A stretch of 64,000 bases of DNA from Fusarium oxysporum f. sp. lycopersici 4287 (lineage: Eukaryota > Ascomycota > Sordariomycetes > Hypocreales > Nectriaceae), in NCBI RefSeq assembly GCF_000149955.1, contig NC_030986.1, positions 3,535,185 through 3,599,184 on the forward strand, given 5' to 3'. This document shows, one piece after another, positions 35,359-47,473 of the stretch (position 1 is the first letter of the stretch; each line of letters opens with the position of its first letter). The translations under genes and the position numbers were made by a program. The notes under the pieces were generated by a model that searched no databases, was not told where the DNA came from, and saw only the letters and a program-made list of their open reading frames with translations.

Positions 35359-37894
35359 CTAATCCACACGGAGAACACGGGCACCTCGCTTTTGAACCGC
35401 CTTCTTCTTCTTCTGCCCACGGCTAAAGGCACCCGCTTCAAAATGATCACGGCCAACGTTGTCAAGATCCTTGACCTTGTAAATACGGATGAGCCAATTC
35501 TCACTGGTGAAGGCTTCCTCCAATACATCGAGTGTGGGGCTTGTATCGGGCATTTTAACACCCCGGACTCGATCAACGATCTTTCCAGGGGAGTTCGTCT
35601 TGTTGAAGTTGTGGTAAGACATCTTGTACCTGAAAGCAGCCTGTTAGCGTGGTGACCAATCGCTGTGCAGAAGTTTACTTACATCAAGCTGTTCTTCATG
35701 GTCTCGGTAGCACCGGCATCAACTCTGTATTCGCCGCGTTCAGTGAAGAAGTTGCGCTCTTTAACCTCATCGGGCCAGATGCCCTCCGCAATGCGAACCA
35801 TCCAGAGGAACTTGTTGATATCATCTCCGGAGTAGCCAAGAACGCCACCAAAGACGACGAGGACATAGTCAACCTCGTGCTGGCGCATGATGGGATAGCT
35901 GACCTCTTCACGAGAACTCATGGCCTTGCCAACAGTAGCGATGTGAGTGTTGTTCCAGGTGTTGTTGTCAACAAGCGTTGGTCGGTCAGCCATACCGCCA
36001 ATCTGATAACCATAGTCCCACCATGACATGATCTTGGCGTCTTTGCCGGTGTTCTGTCGGAGCCACTGATAGGCCTCCCGATAGTCATCAATGATGACCG
36101 GGCTGCCATCCATGCGTCGGCTGGACAGGACAACAGAGGGTGCTGAGTAGGCGTTGGAGGTGACCCATGTGCAGTGAGTAACAAACATGACCAGGTAGAT
36201 GACCATGCCGGCAACAACCGTAATCTTGGACAAGGTAGTGTAAATACCGACGTCGGGCTTTGCGGTCGCTCGGAGGGCACCCTTGGCCTTTTTGGATCCA
36301 TCAACAGCCTCTCCTTGTGCAGCCTGGGTGGGCTCAGGCTGATTGACCCGCAGATAGGTGTCGAGGAGCTGAGAGGCAGCCATGGCAGCGGCAACACACA
36401 CAACAGGTGTCAGTGTGAGCATCAGACGGACCATAACACCAGCAAAGTAGCTTGCAAACAGAGCATAGACAACAATGAATACATGCTCATCCGCGAGGTT
36501 CTGGAAACACATATAAACACCGGCAGGGAAGAGCCAGATGAGGAAGTTAAGATCAAAGAAAAATGAGGGCCATGCGGTAGGCTGATGCTCAGAGACTGAA
36601 GCAATGATGGGAATGTGAATCTTGGCATAGCCGGTGTCGAATAATGAATAGAATCGACCGCCCCAGGGCGCGATGTATCCAAATGAGGTCAAAAGAATGA
36701 GGCCAGCGAGACCGACGAAGAAAGTCGCGACACCAGCAGCAACTACGATGGTTGTGATTTGTCGTCCAGGGATAACAGACTTGACGTAAACAATGAATGC
36801 AATCACCTGAAGGAGGCCAAAAACACCTACACGATAATGTTAGTATCATGGGTCACATTGAATGTTTGTGTATACACACCAAGCGCGGGCATGTGCTCAT
36901 TGGTCTTGACACAAAGGAAGCCGACGAAAGGCACCTGGAAACTAGCCATGGTACCAATAGCGTACCACGTCGTGTAGCTGACATAGAGGCGATCGCTGTA
37001 TCGACCCATGCAGATGAGAACGAAGGCATGGACGGGCAGTAGACATGTAATGAAAGCATATCCACCCCACGACGCAACCATGTAGGCGTACGATAGCGCG
37101 CAAAGGGCACCCCACAGCATTGAGCCCAGCTTCAAAGCCTTGACCCAGAGGTAGAATGTGAGAACAAGAAGGAAAATGGCGATGGCCTCGTTATCGTAGC
37201 TACCGGCCACGGATCGAGAGATGTAACCCGGTGCAATGCCCATGAAAACTGCGGCAAGAAGACCAGCGGATGAAGATGTAGTCATCTCATTGGTAAGTAG
37301 GTAGGCAGCATAGGCTGTCAGTCCAGAGAAGGCTGGGGCGAGAAGGACACAAATGTTTCGAATATCGACGGGAACCGTAAGGGCGCGGAGAGCGTGGTAG
37401 ATGACGCCGCTTGTCACCATCAGACCAGGATAGAGGGTGCCTCCGGTAACCCGCCCAAGAGGATGCCATGTCCTGTCATCGAACCAATCCCAAAACTTGT
37501 AAAATCCATTGGCGACGAGGTATTTTGTCGCGCGGAAGTTGAACCACGGATCGACTGTCTTAAAGGTTAGCTCGCCATGATGGAGCAATCTGTTAGTATG
37601 AGCAAGACTGACATTCGTGAATAATACTTTCGAAGCCTACGCCGGACGAGTTAGCAAAAGATTCATTCCTAGTAGAAGAGGACCCTCTGTACTCTGCAGA
37701 CAGAAAAGCCAGAGCAAGAATTGAGGGCATTCACCCATCATGGGAAGAAAGCACTTACGTATCACAGAAAAAAGGCGACTGGACACAGCTGCGCCAGCGA
37801 TCAAGAGAAGAATGATGACTCTTAGTAGAGTCCTAGTGTTTTGTCCGTTCACTCCGGCGAGGACGTCTTCGGTTTTTGCCGTCTTTACCGCCAT
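35359..37894 (-). CDS. STT3: Oligosaccharyltransferase catalytic subunit STT3
   Basis: Exons are complement(35359..35629, 35683..36826, 36880..37554, 37613..37636, 37759..37894), 749 residues. One exon is only 24 nt and encodes RFESIIHE across its junctions. Introns are 53, 53, 58 and 122 nt. STT3 transfers the lipid-linked glycan to Asn of nascent proteins in the ER lumen. Seen are FESIIHEFDPWFNFRATKYL (the first DxD-type acidic loop, about 45-65), DNEAIAIF and about 11-13 hydrophobic segments, the WWDYGYQIGG peptide-sequon pocket near residue 544 with DNNTWNNTH after it, and a luminal C-terminal domain. A DxxK-type loop is also expected. Length agrees with fungal orthologues (about 720-750). 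The C-terminus ends with a basic KKKKAVQKRG segment. Confidence 0.97.
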
Positions 37895-38720
37895 GATGGG
37901 TTGCGATTGTCGACGATGTTTGACCCTGGAGTTGATGCAACTTGCAGAAGCCGAAACCCAAGATGATATTCAACTCCACCAGAAGGACAGCTTGGAGCTT
38001 TACTACTGAGACGGGGGAGCTACAGGAGGTAAATGTGGGACCCACCCCGAGGTACGTATCCTTTACGCGGCCGTGCATCCACTCAAAACTTAGCTCATTC
38101 ATCAGGTTATGGCCGTGAGGTGCTGAGCCACAGTTTATCCGGCGATGCTCTGGCGTATCAAGAAGACGATGATGATCAGGTCATTCTACGTCAATTTCGA
38201 TGAATTGACCAGGATAGCATGCAATATAGGTGAACGGCTTGCCAAATATCGTCTACATGTCACTTCACTGATCACAGAAACTGCCTCAAGGATCAGAATC
38301 GCTTATCGTCGTCAACTTGCTTTTTGCTGTAAAACTAAACATACATCCATCCGTACCTGATACACATCATCATATAAGCCCGCAGAGATAAACTTACTTG
38401 CTTTCCCGCTCAAAGTCTCCCATTACATGCCCAAGTGTTACAAGCCCTAGCCAAAACCATTGACGTTTTTTTTTTTGTCGTCTAAAGTAGATATATTGTA
38501 CACCTGTACACAGAGTTAAACAGGGACCTAAGGAAACATCTATGCAGGGCCGCCATGTATATCCTCAATCATACACCGAGTCTGGTTCGAGGCTCGGATT
38601 ATGCCTCGGCAGGACCTGTTTCCCTACGGTTGGTCAACCTTTTCGCCGAAACCTCCCATTGTTTCCATCCTCTCCCTTCTCATATCTTGCGTTGCGTTTC
38701 CCCGCGCCGGTATTACATAT
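37895..38720. other. STT3 promoter and 3' flank of ATP synthase subunit e gene
   Basis: This is 826 bases between two minus-strand genes. A poly-T tract is at 38466-38476. I see nothing coding. Confidence 0.4.
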
Positions 38721-39238
38721 TTAAGGGCTCTCCTTCTGCACCTTCAACAGCAGCTTCTCGAGATCAAACTTGGGGTCTGAGGGGTCAGTGATAACTGCAT
38801 GCATGATTAGTTTGAGGTCTCGACAGGTTGTGTGTCTCGCATGTGCAATATGCCGCGGCCAATTGCTAGGAGTGCTTTTAGAGCGAAACTGGGTCTGACG
38901 TACCAGAGTCGCCAGATGTTGGGTTGTTCTTCTTAGCAAACTCGGCCTTGGCTTGCTGGATAAGTTTCTCCTTCTTCTCGTACTCGTGCTGCGCATGCTC
39001 GGCCTTTTGCGAGGCAGTAATCGCTCGCTGGTGGGTGAAACCGTAAAAGATACCCAGGCCAAGGGCGGACCACCGCAAAACCTATAAATGACTCAATTAG
39101 TCCTCGGGTCCATGAACTATCCAATTCTGCCGCTCGAATGATCGCATTCCCTGACGTAGTCGAGTGCTCGGGGTTGGGACACGGTCGAGCGGCCGAATCG
39201 GGGAGGATAACACGCACGTTCACTCCGGTCGAAGCCAT
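38721..39238 (-). CDS. ATP21: Mitochondrial F1Fo-ATP synthase subunit e
   Basis: Exons are complement(38721..38794, 38904..39081, 39218..39238), 90 residues. The first exon is 21 nt (MASTGVN); introns are 136 and 109 nt with GTGCGT and GTACGT donors. The mature protein starts VLRWSALGLGIFYGFTHQR, one membrane helix with the GxxxG dimer motif (GIFYG) known to hold ATP synthase dimers together and shape cristae. After the helix come a charged coiled coil (AEHAQHEYEKKEKLIQQAKAEF) and a short tail DPKFDLEKLLLKV. It is called TIM11/ATP21 in yeast. It is divergent to the dynein intermediate-chain gene, with CCAAT and CACGTG between them. Confidence 0.95.
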
Positions 39239-39920
39239 TGGGAATTAGAGTCGCAAAAAAGGGCGAACGGGACGAAGAGCGAAAGGATCGGTATTGACGA
39301 TAGTCGGCGGTCGACAATGGCTTGTCAATGGACCCAGTCGGAGTGGCTCGAGGGGATTAGATGCGTCGGCTTGAGGTGAAGAATTGAAAAGTCGTCGGGA
39401 AAAGTCGCAGTTTTTCCATTCGCTGCCAAAGAGAGCCAACCGCTGGCGGCTGGGAGCTCGGACAAGCTGGAGCCAGTAGCCAGTGAGCCGGCCAATGTGA
39501 TCACGTGCTCGACCTCATCTCCCAGATCAATTCACTGTGGAGTTGAGCAGCGATACGTACCGCCTTCAATTCCACTTAGCATTCTTCAGATTTCAGGCTT
39601 GTGCAGGGGGTTTATGGGGGTTGCAAGTGCCTGAGTCGCTCGCGCATGGATGGATTCAATTGGACCCCATCACAAGCTCATACCTTGCAGCATTTCATAA
39701 CTTGATCACTACAAACAAACAACGAAGAACTTACATACAGCCACCACATTTTGTCGTGAAGGACGACTTTTCATTTCTTGCGTTTTTCTCGTTGTTGGTT
39801 TGCTTTGCGAGACTTTATTTATCATCATTCATCGTGTTGTCGATTCATACCCTCCCAAACCCAGTATCATAGCTCTCAACATATTGTTCAGTCTCGCAAT
39901 GCGACTGTGGAACGTCCACA
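39239..39920. promoter_or_regulatory. Divergent promoter between ATP21 and dynein intermediate chain
   Basis: This is a 682-bp region. A CCAAT at 39492-39496 and a palindromic CACGTG at 39502-39507 lie within 16 bases. CCAAT binds the HAP/CBF complex and CACGTG binds bHLH factors such as Cbf1; both are known at respiratory genes. Which gene they serve is inferred. Confidence 0.5.
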
Positions 39921-42057
39921 ATGCAACAGCGTCGAGATGAAATCCTAGCGAAAAAGGCGAAGCTTGCTGAGCTCAAGCGCCAGAGAGAGCTTCGGGCAAG
40001 CCAAGCAACAGCAAGTCGCTCCAACATAGGAACCTCTAGCGACGTTGGTCCCCTGATACCCTACCGCCTTTAAGCCCATCGTTGACGTTTCTCAACCATA
40101 GTTGATATCGCCAACTCCTGGAAGAGCAGATAACCGCCGCGAGATCGAAACTCTGATAAACAGTCTCGTCGGTGATAGTAGGCCCGGCTCGACTGTCACG
40201 GGAGGACCTGGCTCTCCCGCTCCTCGTGGTAGCCGTCCAAACAGTGTCCTCAGCGCCGGCGAATTCAGCAACGAACCCTCCGAAGTCACGACCACTAGTC
40301 ACGTTCAAGTTCCCGCGCAACCGCCACCTAGTCTTAGCACTGCTCCCCTCCTGACCGTTTTCGAATGCCCGCCGTCTCCGGTAAAGGAGGTCTTCTCATA
40401 CAGCAAAGGTGTCCAGACAACAGAAGAATGGACAACACCTACCAGAACCAGGGCTCAGTCTCTCATATCTGAAGCCGAAGATGTTCCCGCCGTAACTTCA
40501 ACGCCCAGCAAGAGGCTGAGCAGGAGAGAGCGAGATCGAGAAGAGGAACTCCGACAAAAGATTAGAGAAGAGGTGGAGGAAGAATTGAGGGCGACAAAGG
40601 AGTTTCTGAGCGACGGTGTGCTTCCTTCCGGCTCGGGTTTGAACTATCCTTCCAGGAATCTTACCGCTGAAGAGCTGGACGCTGTCGCCCACTCAGATGA
40701 ATTCGTTGACTTCCTGGATAAGTCGACAAAGGTGATCGAGAGAGCTCTCGACCAAGAGACATATGACATTCTCACAGACTACGCTTTACAAGGCCAGGAT
40801 AACGATGATGAAGATGAAGATAGTGGTAATACAGGTGGTAAGGGGCGACACAGGATAAAAGAAGTTGTCCAGTTCTTCGACGAGCGGTGGTCTAAGAAGC
40901 GCATGATCAGCGGGATTGATTTCTCGCCAAAGTTCAGCGAGCTTGTCCTCGCGTCATACACCAAAAATCCGACAGCTCCCCATGAACCTGACGGGCTGGT
41001 TCAGGTCTGGAACATGCACATGCAAGATCGCCCTGAATACGTTTTCACCGCGCAGTCAGACGTCTTGACTGCTAAGTTTTCTCCTTACCACAATAACTTG
41101 ATTATCGGTGGTTCATATAGCGGTCAGGTGTTGCTGTGGGACACGAGAGCAAAGGCGGCTCCGGTTCAAAAGACTCCCCTTACGGGCTATGGTCATGCCC
41201 ACCCTATCTACTCTGTTGATATTGTTGGTACCCAGAACGCCAACAACATCATTTCTTGCTCCACTGATGGTGTAGTCTGTGGCTGGACAATGGACGTCTT
41301 CGCTCAACCTCAAGAACTTCTTGAACTCAAGAACCCTAGTCAGGCCAAGGTGGCTGTCGAAGACGTGAGCCCAACGTGCCTTTCTTTCCCAGCTACAGAT
41401 CCTACATTCTTCCTCGTTGGCAGTGAGGAGGGCACCATCTTCCCTTGCCACCGATATGACCGTGCCGGTGCCAAGGCTGGTGTTGATAAGAAGATCAGCT
41501 ACAAGGGACATACCGCCCCTGTCATGTCTGTGGATTTCCATCCTGCTAGAGGGCCGGTGGATTTGGGCGATCTGGTCATATCGTCGTCGCTCGATTGGAG
41601 TGTTAAGCTTTGGAAGGTTCGAGCACCTGCGGCGACATCTACAATCGGCTCTGGCGATGGCACCATCTCGCCCCTAATTGACTTTGTGCGTGAGGATGTC
41701 GTCTACGACGCTAAGTGGTCGCCCGTCAAACCCAACATTTTTGCATTGGTCGATGGTGCTGGATGGCTGGAGCTTTGGGACATTGCAGTCGAGACGGAAG
41801 AGCCTGTGTCCAAGATTTCGCCCAGCTCTCGAAAGGATGGCAGAACTATGCTTTCGAAGAGTCTGAACAAGGTTGCATGGGAGCCCAATGATGGAAAGCG
41901 TCTTGCGACTGGTGGCATCGATGGCTCTCTCACAGTATTCGAGGTTGCCAGTGGTCTTGGTGGCAAGGATGGCCCAAAGAACGAGGACTGGGCGAATGTG
42001 AAGAAGCTTGTGAACCGACTGGAGGCAGTTGGTTCAAATGGTGCATTGGTAGTTTAG
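39921..42057 (+). CDS. Cytoplasmic dynein 1 intermediate chain
   Basis: Exons are 39921..40043 and 40102..42057, 692 residues. The 58-nt intron (donor GTTGGT, acceptor TAG) joins GTSSD to LISPTPGR. The N-terminus MQQRRDEILAKKAKLAELKRQREL is the single helix that binds p150-glued dynactin and NudE in the family. A disordered Ser/Pro region follows, with KGVQTTEEWT, a light-chain-binding-type motif, near residue 140. A Glu/Arg helix comes next, then a WD40 propeller from about 300 to 680 (QVWNM, VLLWDTR, VCGWTMD, SVKLWKV, WLELWDI, LTVFEV). This subunit is the scaffold for light chains and links the motor to dynactin. In filamentous fungi it is needed for nuclear migration. Length is normal. Confidence 0.96.
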
Positions 42058-42665
42058 TGATCTCCATTGGATGGAGTATTGGCAGCATAGTGGCGTATGT
42101 TCTTGTGTTGCGAGGTAGTTACGAGATGAATTTACTGATATACCCAAGGCTTTTTTGGTTTCCGTCTTTCTTTTCGCCAATACCTTACTTTAATCTATTG
42201 ATCTCTACGCATCACACTCCTGAGTTTCAGGCCCTTGCTGTTATCTTTAAGAAACCGAACCCGGGAGGATACAGTGTCACGTGTTGTCTCCACATCAACA
42301 ATATCTTCATTTTATCGTGGAGCAAAAGCTCAACCTCAGTTTTCAACAATCTCAGCTTTCGAGTTGAGACTCTGCGCAACGATGAGCAGTCATCTGAAGA
42401 CTTTCTCTTCCTTCTAGTAGCCAATCACTACAACTAGGTGCTATGAAAGACGATAGATACAGTATGGTAAGCCACAGTCCTTTTGAAACACCCATTCAAT
42501 CTTTCATGATGGCATTCATTTTTATGAATTCTGCAATTCCGAATGCCCTTTTGGTTTTGGGCAACACGTGGACACTTTACAGCTGAACAGCAACCTTTTT
42601 ACTCATTGTTTCTCATTTCTATCTTGAAACCGTGTTCTAACTCAACCACAGACTTTGTCTCACAG
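42058..42665. other. 3'-to-3' intergenic region
   Basis: This is 608 bases between the convergent dynein intermediate-chain and aldo/keto reductase genes, presumably overlapping 3'UTRs. A chance frame at 42057-42437 has no homology that I recognise. Confidence 0.4.
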
Positions 42666-43753
42666 TTAGGCCTCCATTGGCACGCCTTCAGGGTACCGCC
42701 CGCCAGAAACCTCAAATGCGTAGGCTATATCCTCGAGAGTCTCCATCTCTTCCTCCGAAAGCGGGAAGTACTGGGCATTCTCCTTGACTCGAGCTGTTGT
42801 GGTCGCGCCAGGGGTGGGAATGATGGTAGGCATTCCCTTGCGGCCGTTTAGTCCTCTAACCCAGTTGATGGCAAGCTGTGCAGGTGTGATTCCCTTCCTT
42901 TCTGCTACTGCCTTGACTTGATCAACGAGCTTGAGGTTGTGCTGGAAGGATTCTGGCTGGAAACGCGGGAATCCGCTGGCAATGCCCTGGCCCTGGAATT
43001 GAGAGCTGTCGGCAAAGCGGCCCGTCAACATCTGTAGTGACTGTTAGACCTATGTAGTTTGGAGTTGAATAGGCGAACTTACGCCACGTCCAATAGGCGC
43101 GTAGGCCATGATAGGAATATTGTGCTTAGCACACGCAGCAGCAACGCCATTCTTGAGGATGTCGGGGCTGAACAGACTGCATTCGACCTCGACGAGAGCG
43201 ACCTTGACATGCTTCACGGCTTCTTCGATAGTCTCGGCACTGCATTCTGACAGGGCAATGCCACCGACCTTGCCGCTATCAACATATTCCTTCTGAATGA
43301 CGTTGAGTGTTTCTTCAAAGGGAACGTTGTGGTCTCGTCTTGAGGGTGCGAAGATATCAAGCTTCTTGACACCGCCCAGTTGATTGAGCACATTGTCAAT
43401 AGACCTGCGCACATTCTCGGGAGATCCATCAAGTTGAAACGTATCAGGGTTGTAAGTGCCCTTCATGGCGATGGTGATCTTTTCAGCATCTTCTGGAAAT
43501 TTTGTGAAGTATGCCTTGATGAGAGTCATGCTGTTATACTCTGGAGGTCCGTAGAACTCAGCGCCGCTCCAGAGATTGCAGCCATTGGCGAAGGCTGTGT
43601 GCATAGCTTCAAGAGCCTGATCTAAAGGAGTTGGTTTGGGACGCCAAGTGAAGCCTTCAAGTTATCAGTCTGGTTGTGTTAAGTGGAACGACTAAACATA
43701 CCCATAAGGCCGTAGCCAAGAGCGCCGACATGCTTTCCCAGAATTTCGGGCAT
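42666..43753 (-). CDS. Aldo/keto reductase, pyridoxal reductase (AKR8)-like
   Basis: Exons are complement(42666..43031, 43083..43654, 43702..43753), 329 residues. Introns of 51 and 47 nt have GTAAGT and GTATGT donors. Splicing gives MPEILGKHVGALGYGLMGFTWRPKPTP, typical of the TIM-barrel NADPH-dependent reductases. NLWSGAEFYGPP holds the catalytic tyrosine (about residue 53). The catalytic lysine is in AMKGTYNP, followed by a RRDHNVPFEETL segment. The NADPH site at the C-terminus reads IPTPGATTTARVKEN. The closest named family is S. pombe Plr1, which reduces pyridoxal to pyridoxine; substrate assignment is inferred. NLW-GAEFYG is characteristic of AKR8 rather than of general aldose reductases. 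Confidence 0.9.
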
Positions 43754-44296
43754 ATTGGTGTTTATGGATATGTGTTTTAATATTTAATCCAAGTTATGAA
43801 CTATATGGTTGGACTTGGTGATATCGAGTTGAGAGAGGGGCTGTGAGACTCAGCAATCAATGAGGAAAGATGTGAAGATACTTATACATCAGAAGGATTG
43901 AATGATTGCATTCAATTTCAAGCTCTATGCAACTATCTCGGTTGGTTATTCACCCTCTATCTGACCCATAATGGTGTTGTTCGCCACACCCGTTCATCGG
44001 GATTGCAGCTTCAAAATGCTACATAAATCCGAAAATGGATCTGACTAAACTTAAGTCCAGCTCGTATCCCGTAACGCGACGCCACGCGAGAGAGCCCGAA
44101 GCCAACAGATCGGAGCTTGCTCTTTACGGAATTGTGTGCCGCCGAGTAGACCCTTATGGAGATAGGATATTGGATAGTGCTGTCAATCCGATTTGATGCG
44201 AAGCAGGTCAGGTATGTAGTTATCTGTAGGAACCAAGTATGCGCAGCAAGGTATCTCCTAGTGCTGATGCCATCGATATGGTGGTCATCATTCCCG
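43754..44296. other. Promoter of aldo/keto reductase gene
   Basis: This is 543 bases between two minus-strand genes. I see no coding sequence or repeat. Confidence 0.4.
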
Positions 44297-45244
44297 TTAA
44301 TCAAGGTCAATCAATATTCCCTCTTCTCCTCCTCTCTTCGGCTCAGGTTTAACCACTTCCTCCTCGACGTCTTCTTCATCTTCATACTCATCCTCAGCTT
44401 CGGATCCCTCTTCAAGGTTTCTGAAGTGCACATCTCGACGCTGAGCAAGAATTCGGGCTCGCTGCTTTCTTCTGAGGAGGTTCCCAATCTTCCTCGCAGT
44501 TCGTCGACCATTCGGTGCATCCGCTGCACGAAGGGCTTGGGGGGGCATAGGTATCAATCCCCGCGCTTGAAGCCACCAATCAGGGAATCCAGTCAGACCA
44601 ACTTCTCCCAGGCCTTCTGCAGTGATGGGCATTATATGTTCATAGTGACAGTCTCGGCCCCATTTGCAGACGCCGTGGTGACACCAGTGTCGACAGAGTG
44701 AGGGTGATTGAGATGATGGTGCCGTAGTGTTGGTTGGAATTTGTGGTGTCTCTTTGTGGGAAGTAGGACTGAGATGGGCTGGCTGCTGTTGGTTGGCAGG
44801 ATTGTGGCGGCTAGATGAGAGGCCTTGTGCTGGCTTTAGCTTGGACTTGGGAGTATTAAGCTGGGTTGTAGTTGTAGTTGGCTTCGGTTTCTCATAGTAG
44901 TTGTGAGATGATGATGCACCCTCTGCGCAAGGACCAGGCCGGAATCCAGGGGCCCGCTTCTCTGAAGTGTCCGATTCATCACTAGTTGAAGCTCCATCCC
45001 CAGTAATGGGAGCGAATCGAAGCTTGTAAGTATCCAGCTCAGCATGAATAACCCCCAAATTCCCCATGTCTCTAGTCTCATCTGGGGATAAACTTCGAGG
45101 GGCGCCGATGACTTCGATCCACTCTGGCAGAAGGTCTGCCGGGATAAGAGGGACAGCAGTTGCAGGCTGAGAAAGAACTTGGCCGTTGGGTGTGATTTGC
45201 TCTGCCCCTGGTCTGACCAGAAAGAACTGAGGTTTGATTCCCAT
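44297..45244 (-). CDS. CCCH zinc-finger protein
   Basis: Intronless, 315 residues; ATG at 45244 is the first methionine of the frame (MGIKPQFFLVRP). Residues 1-60 form a conserved-looking compact domain that includes IPADLLPEWIEVIGAPRSLSP. A Ser/Thr/Pro linker follows. One C-X8-C-X5-C-X3-H finger lies at about 184-202 (CRHWCHHGVCKWGRDCHYEH). It is followed by GLGEVGLTGFPDWW, a Lys/Arg-rich segment and an acidic tail ending ILIDLD. CCCH fingers usually bind AU-rich single-stranded RNA; a single finger of this spacing is known in fungal RNA-metabolism proteins. The protein is probably nuclear given KIGNLLRRKQRAR. The specific role is unknown. Confidence 0.85.
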   Translation of the reverse strand: MGIKPQFFLVRPGAEQITPNGQVLSQPATAVPLIPADLLPEWIEVIGAPRSLSPDETRDMGNLGVIHAELDTYKLRFAPITGDGASTSDESDTSEKRAPGFRPGPCAEGASSSHNYYEKPKPTTTTTQLNTPKSKLKPAQGLSSSRHNPANQQQPAHLSPTSHKETPQIPTNTTAPSSQSPSLCRHWCHHGVCKWGRDCHYEHIMPITAEGLGEVGLTGFPDWWLQARGLIPMPPQALRAADAPNGRRTARKIGNLLRRKQRARILAQRRDVHFRNLEEGSEAEDEYEDEEDVEEEVVKPEPKRGGEEGILIDLD

Positions 45245-45624
45245 GGTGGCTGGTGAGTGTTGTGATGTCAAGGAACAGGAGGGAAGTGTAGAAGCAAGTT
45301 GTGGAATGTGAATGTGAAATGTGAGAGAAGCAAGATTTTGAAGACCAGGTCCTGAGGAGCTCTCTTTATGTAATTTACGCGTACAGTTTGTCAGTTGCCT
45401 GTTGTCTCATGGACCTCCGTTTGCTGTGACACAGGTGAGGACAAAGACTCAGATGCAAACCAAGAAGGCTTCGTCACACCCAGGGGAGGCAACGAAACTT
45501 TAGACCTATATCCTAAGTGACAAAAAGACCTAGATAAGTTTAGTATAACTTAGTGATCCTTTATACTAGTCATTTTTGACACCATGATTTAATATCAGAG
45601 GTTTTCTTGCCCCTTGAAGCACAC
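45245..45624. other. Promoter of CCCH protein gene and 3' flank of tubulin cofactor E gene
   Basis: This is 380 bases. I see nothing beyond an AT-rich segment at 45510-45600. Confidence 0.4.
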
Positions 45625-47473
45625 TTATCGAGCCTCCACACGAATCTTGACATCCACACCATCTACGCAGTAACCCAGTTGTCTAGGTCCATCTTTGAGT
45701 TCCACTTCTCTTTTGACCCATCGTCCAGGTTTTCCTGCGGTATCCTCCTCAGCAGCATGTGTGTCAATCCCTTTGCGTTCCCTCTCCTCTTCGGCATCCT
45801 CCTCGTCGCTGCTATCGCCCTCTTGATCGTCAAAGCCAGCTACAGGATCCCATTCTCCTGTTTCCCAGATAAGCCCCAGTTTGAGGGGCGACAAGCCAAA
45901 CAGTTTTCCAGCAATACCTTTGACGGCATAGATATCGTACGATTTGGGGATCTTTTTCACCTTTTCCTCGCCATCTTGAAGACGGAAACCAACAGTAACT
46001 AGACGTGCCTCCAGGAAAGCAGGGTTTACCTCCAACCTACGAACAATATTTGGCTCGCCGTAGATTTTGCAAAGGTCGGCATAGCGAGGGTGGTTTGCCA
46101 GGACTTCTTGTTCGGCGTCCTCTGGTGCAGCCGCGAGCTGTTTTGCAATCCGCGAAAGATAGAACATCTCGGCGTTACTTCTATCGGCCGGTGTGATCTG
46201 GCTGAAATTGAGGGACTTCAGTGAGCCAAGACGGGCGACGGTAAACATGTGCGACTCCTCCGAAGAGGATGCTTTAGCATCAGCGTCTGCAGCATCATAG
46301 AAGGGGTTGTGGCCAATTCGTAAACCAACTAGACCAGGGAAATGTTTGGGAAGCTGGTTCACAAATTCCCAGGATTGAATGTTGTTATAGGAGACGTCGA
46401 GGTATTGGACAGTATCTGAGAATATCGGCCCTTCTATACCTTCAGGGGCAATTGTCGAAATGTTGTTCCCCTTGAGGTGAATGTTGCGCAGTGATCTGAG
46501 TGTTGCAAGGGTGCTGATGTCCACAAACGTAGTGAATTCGTTGATTTCGAGGTTGATTGATGTCAAATTGGACGAAAGATTGCCATAGTCTAATGCAGGG
46601 AGAGACTGAAATTGGTTTGATCCAGCATCAAGAGCAGCCAAAGATGGAGACTTTGTTGCAATGTGGCAGACTTCCTCCCAGCTCAGCAAGGTTTCCTCGA
46701 GCGACAGCTCTTTGACGTTGTTTACAGCATCGTTTGCTTGATCTCCTAAAACATTTTGAAATCGATTCCCACTATAACTAGGTCAGCGACTTGTTTGCCT
46801 ATGGCCAGAGGGACATACTTGAGGGTCAGGTGCTGGAGATTTGGTAGCTCACGACAAATTTCAAACACGGGGTCAAGCCGCTCAAACAAATTGCGACTGA
46901 GATCCAACTGCGTAATCTTGGGACACGTCTTTGCAATGATACCCTCGCTCTCATCGTCTGCTCTCGCACTGGAAACCTGGAGATCCTCGAGAATCACCAC
47001 AGTGAGCTCACCGATATTGGCTTGCTTACGGCGAATCTTCTCAAACCCCACCTCCTCAGCACGCTTCCCGAAAAACACAATCTCTTCTGCAGCCCTTCTA
47101 CCATCTGGAAGCGTGTATTCAGAGGCATATTTGTGGTTGACGGCTGCTAGAAAGTGACGCGGCGCGTCAGCTGGCCGTGAAGGGCGCACAAATGAGGCAG
47201 CAGTGGGGAATTTAGATTTGCCTTGAGAGAGTCAGTCAGTTATCAATTACACACAGGCAGATAGACACATGTAGCAGATGATGTGTCTGGTCTGGTCTTA
47301 CAGGTAAAGTAACGAATGCCTTTGTGACATCCGTCGTGTTTACCACGGGCTGAGTCGTCCCATTCTACGCCGAGCCATGTGCCTGTTGTGCCTGAGACTT
47401 CGCCCACGAATCTCACCGTGCAGAGAGCGCCATCGTATGAGATGCGTTGGCCAACGTGGTGCGTCGTTGTCAT
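45625..47473 (-). CDS. Tubulin-specific chaperone E (tubulin folding cofactor E, PAC2-like)
   Basis: Exons are complement(45625..46771, 46819..47221, 47302..47473), 573 residues. Introns are 80 and 47 nt with GTAAGA and GTATGT donors. An N-terminal CAP-Gly domain (residues about 5-70) includes TWLGVEWDDSARGKHDG and GIRYFTCK, the tubulin tail-binding pocket. Leucine-rich repeats follow at about 130-340 (LTQLDLSRNLFERL, LQHLTLNGNRF, SLRNIHLKGNNIS, VQYLDVSYNNI). The C-terminal part after an acidic stretch (GDSSDEEDAEEE) is where the family has a ubiquitin-like domain. Cofactor E binds alpha-tubulin and, with cofactors C and D, assembles or takes apart the dimer in the cytosol. Order and length match Pac2/TBCE. 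Confidence 0.95.
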
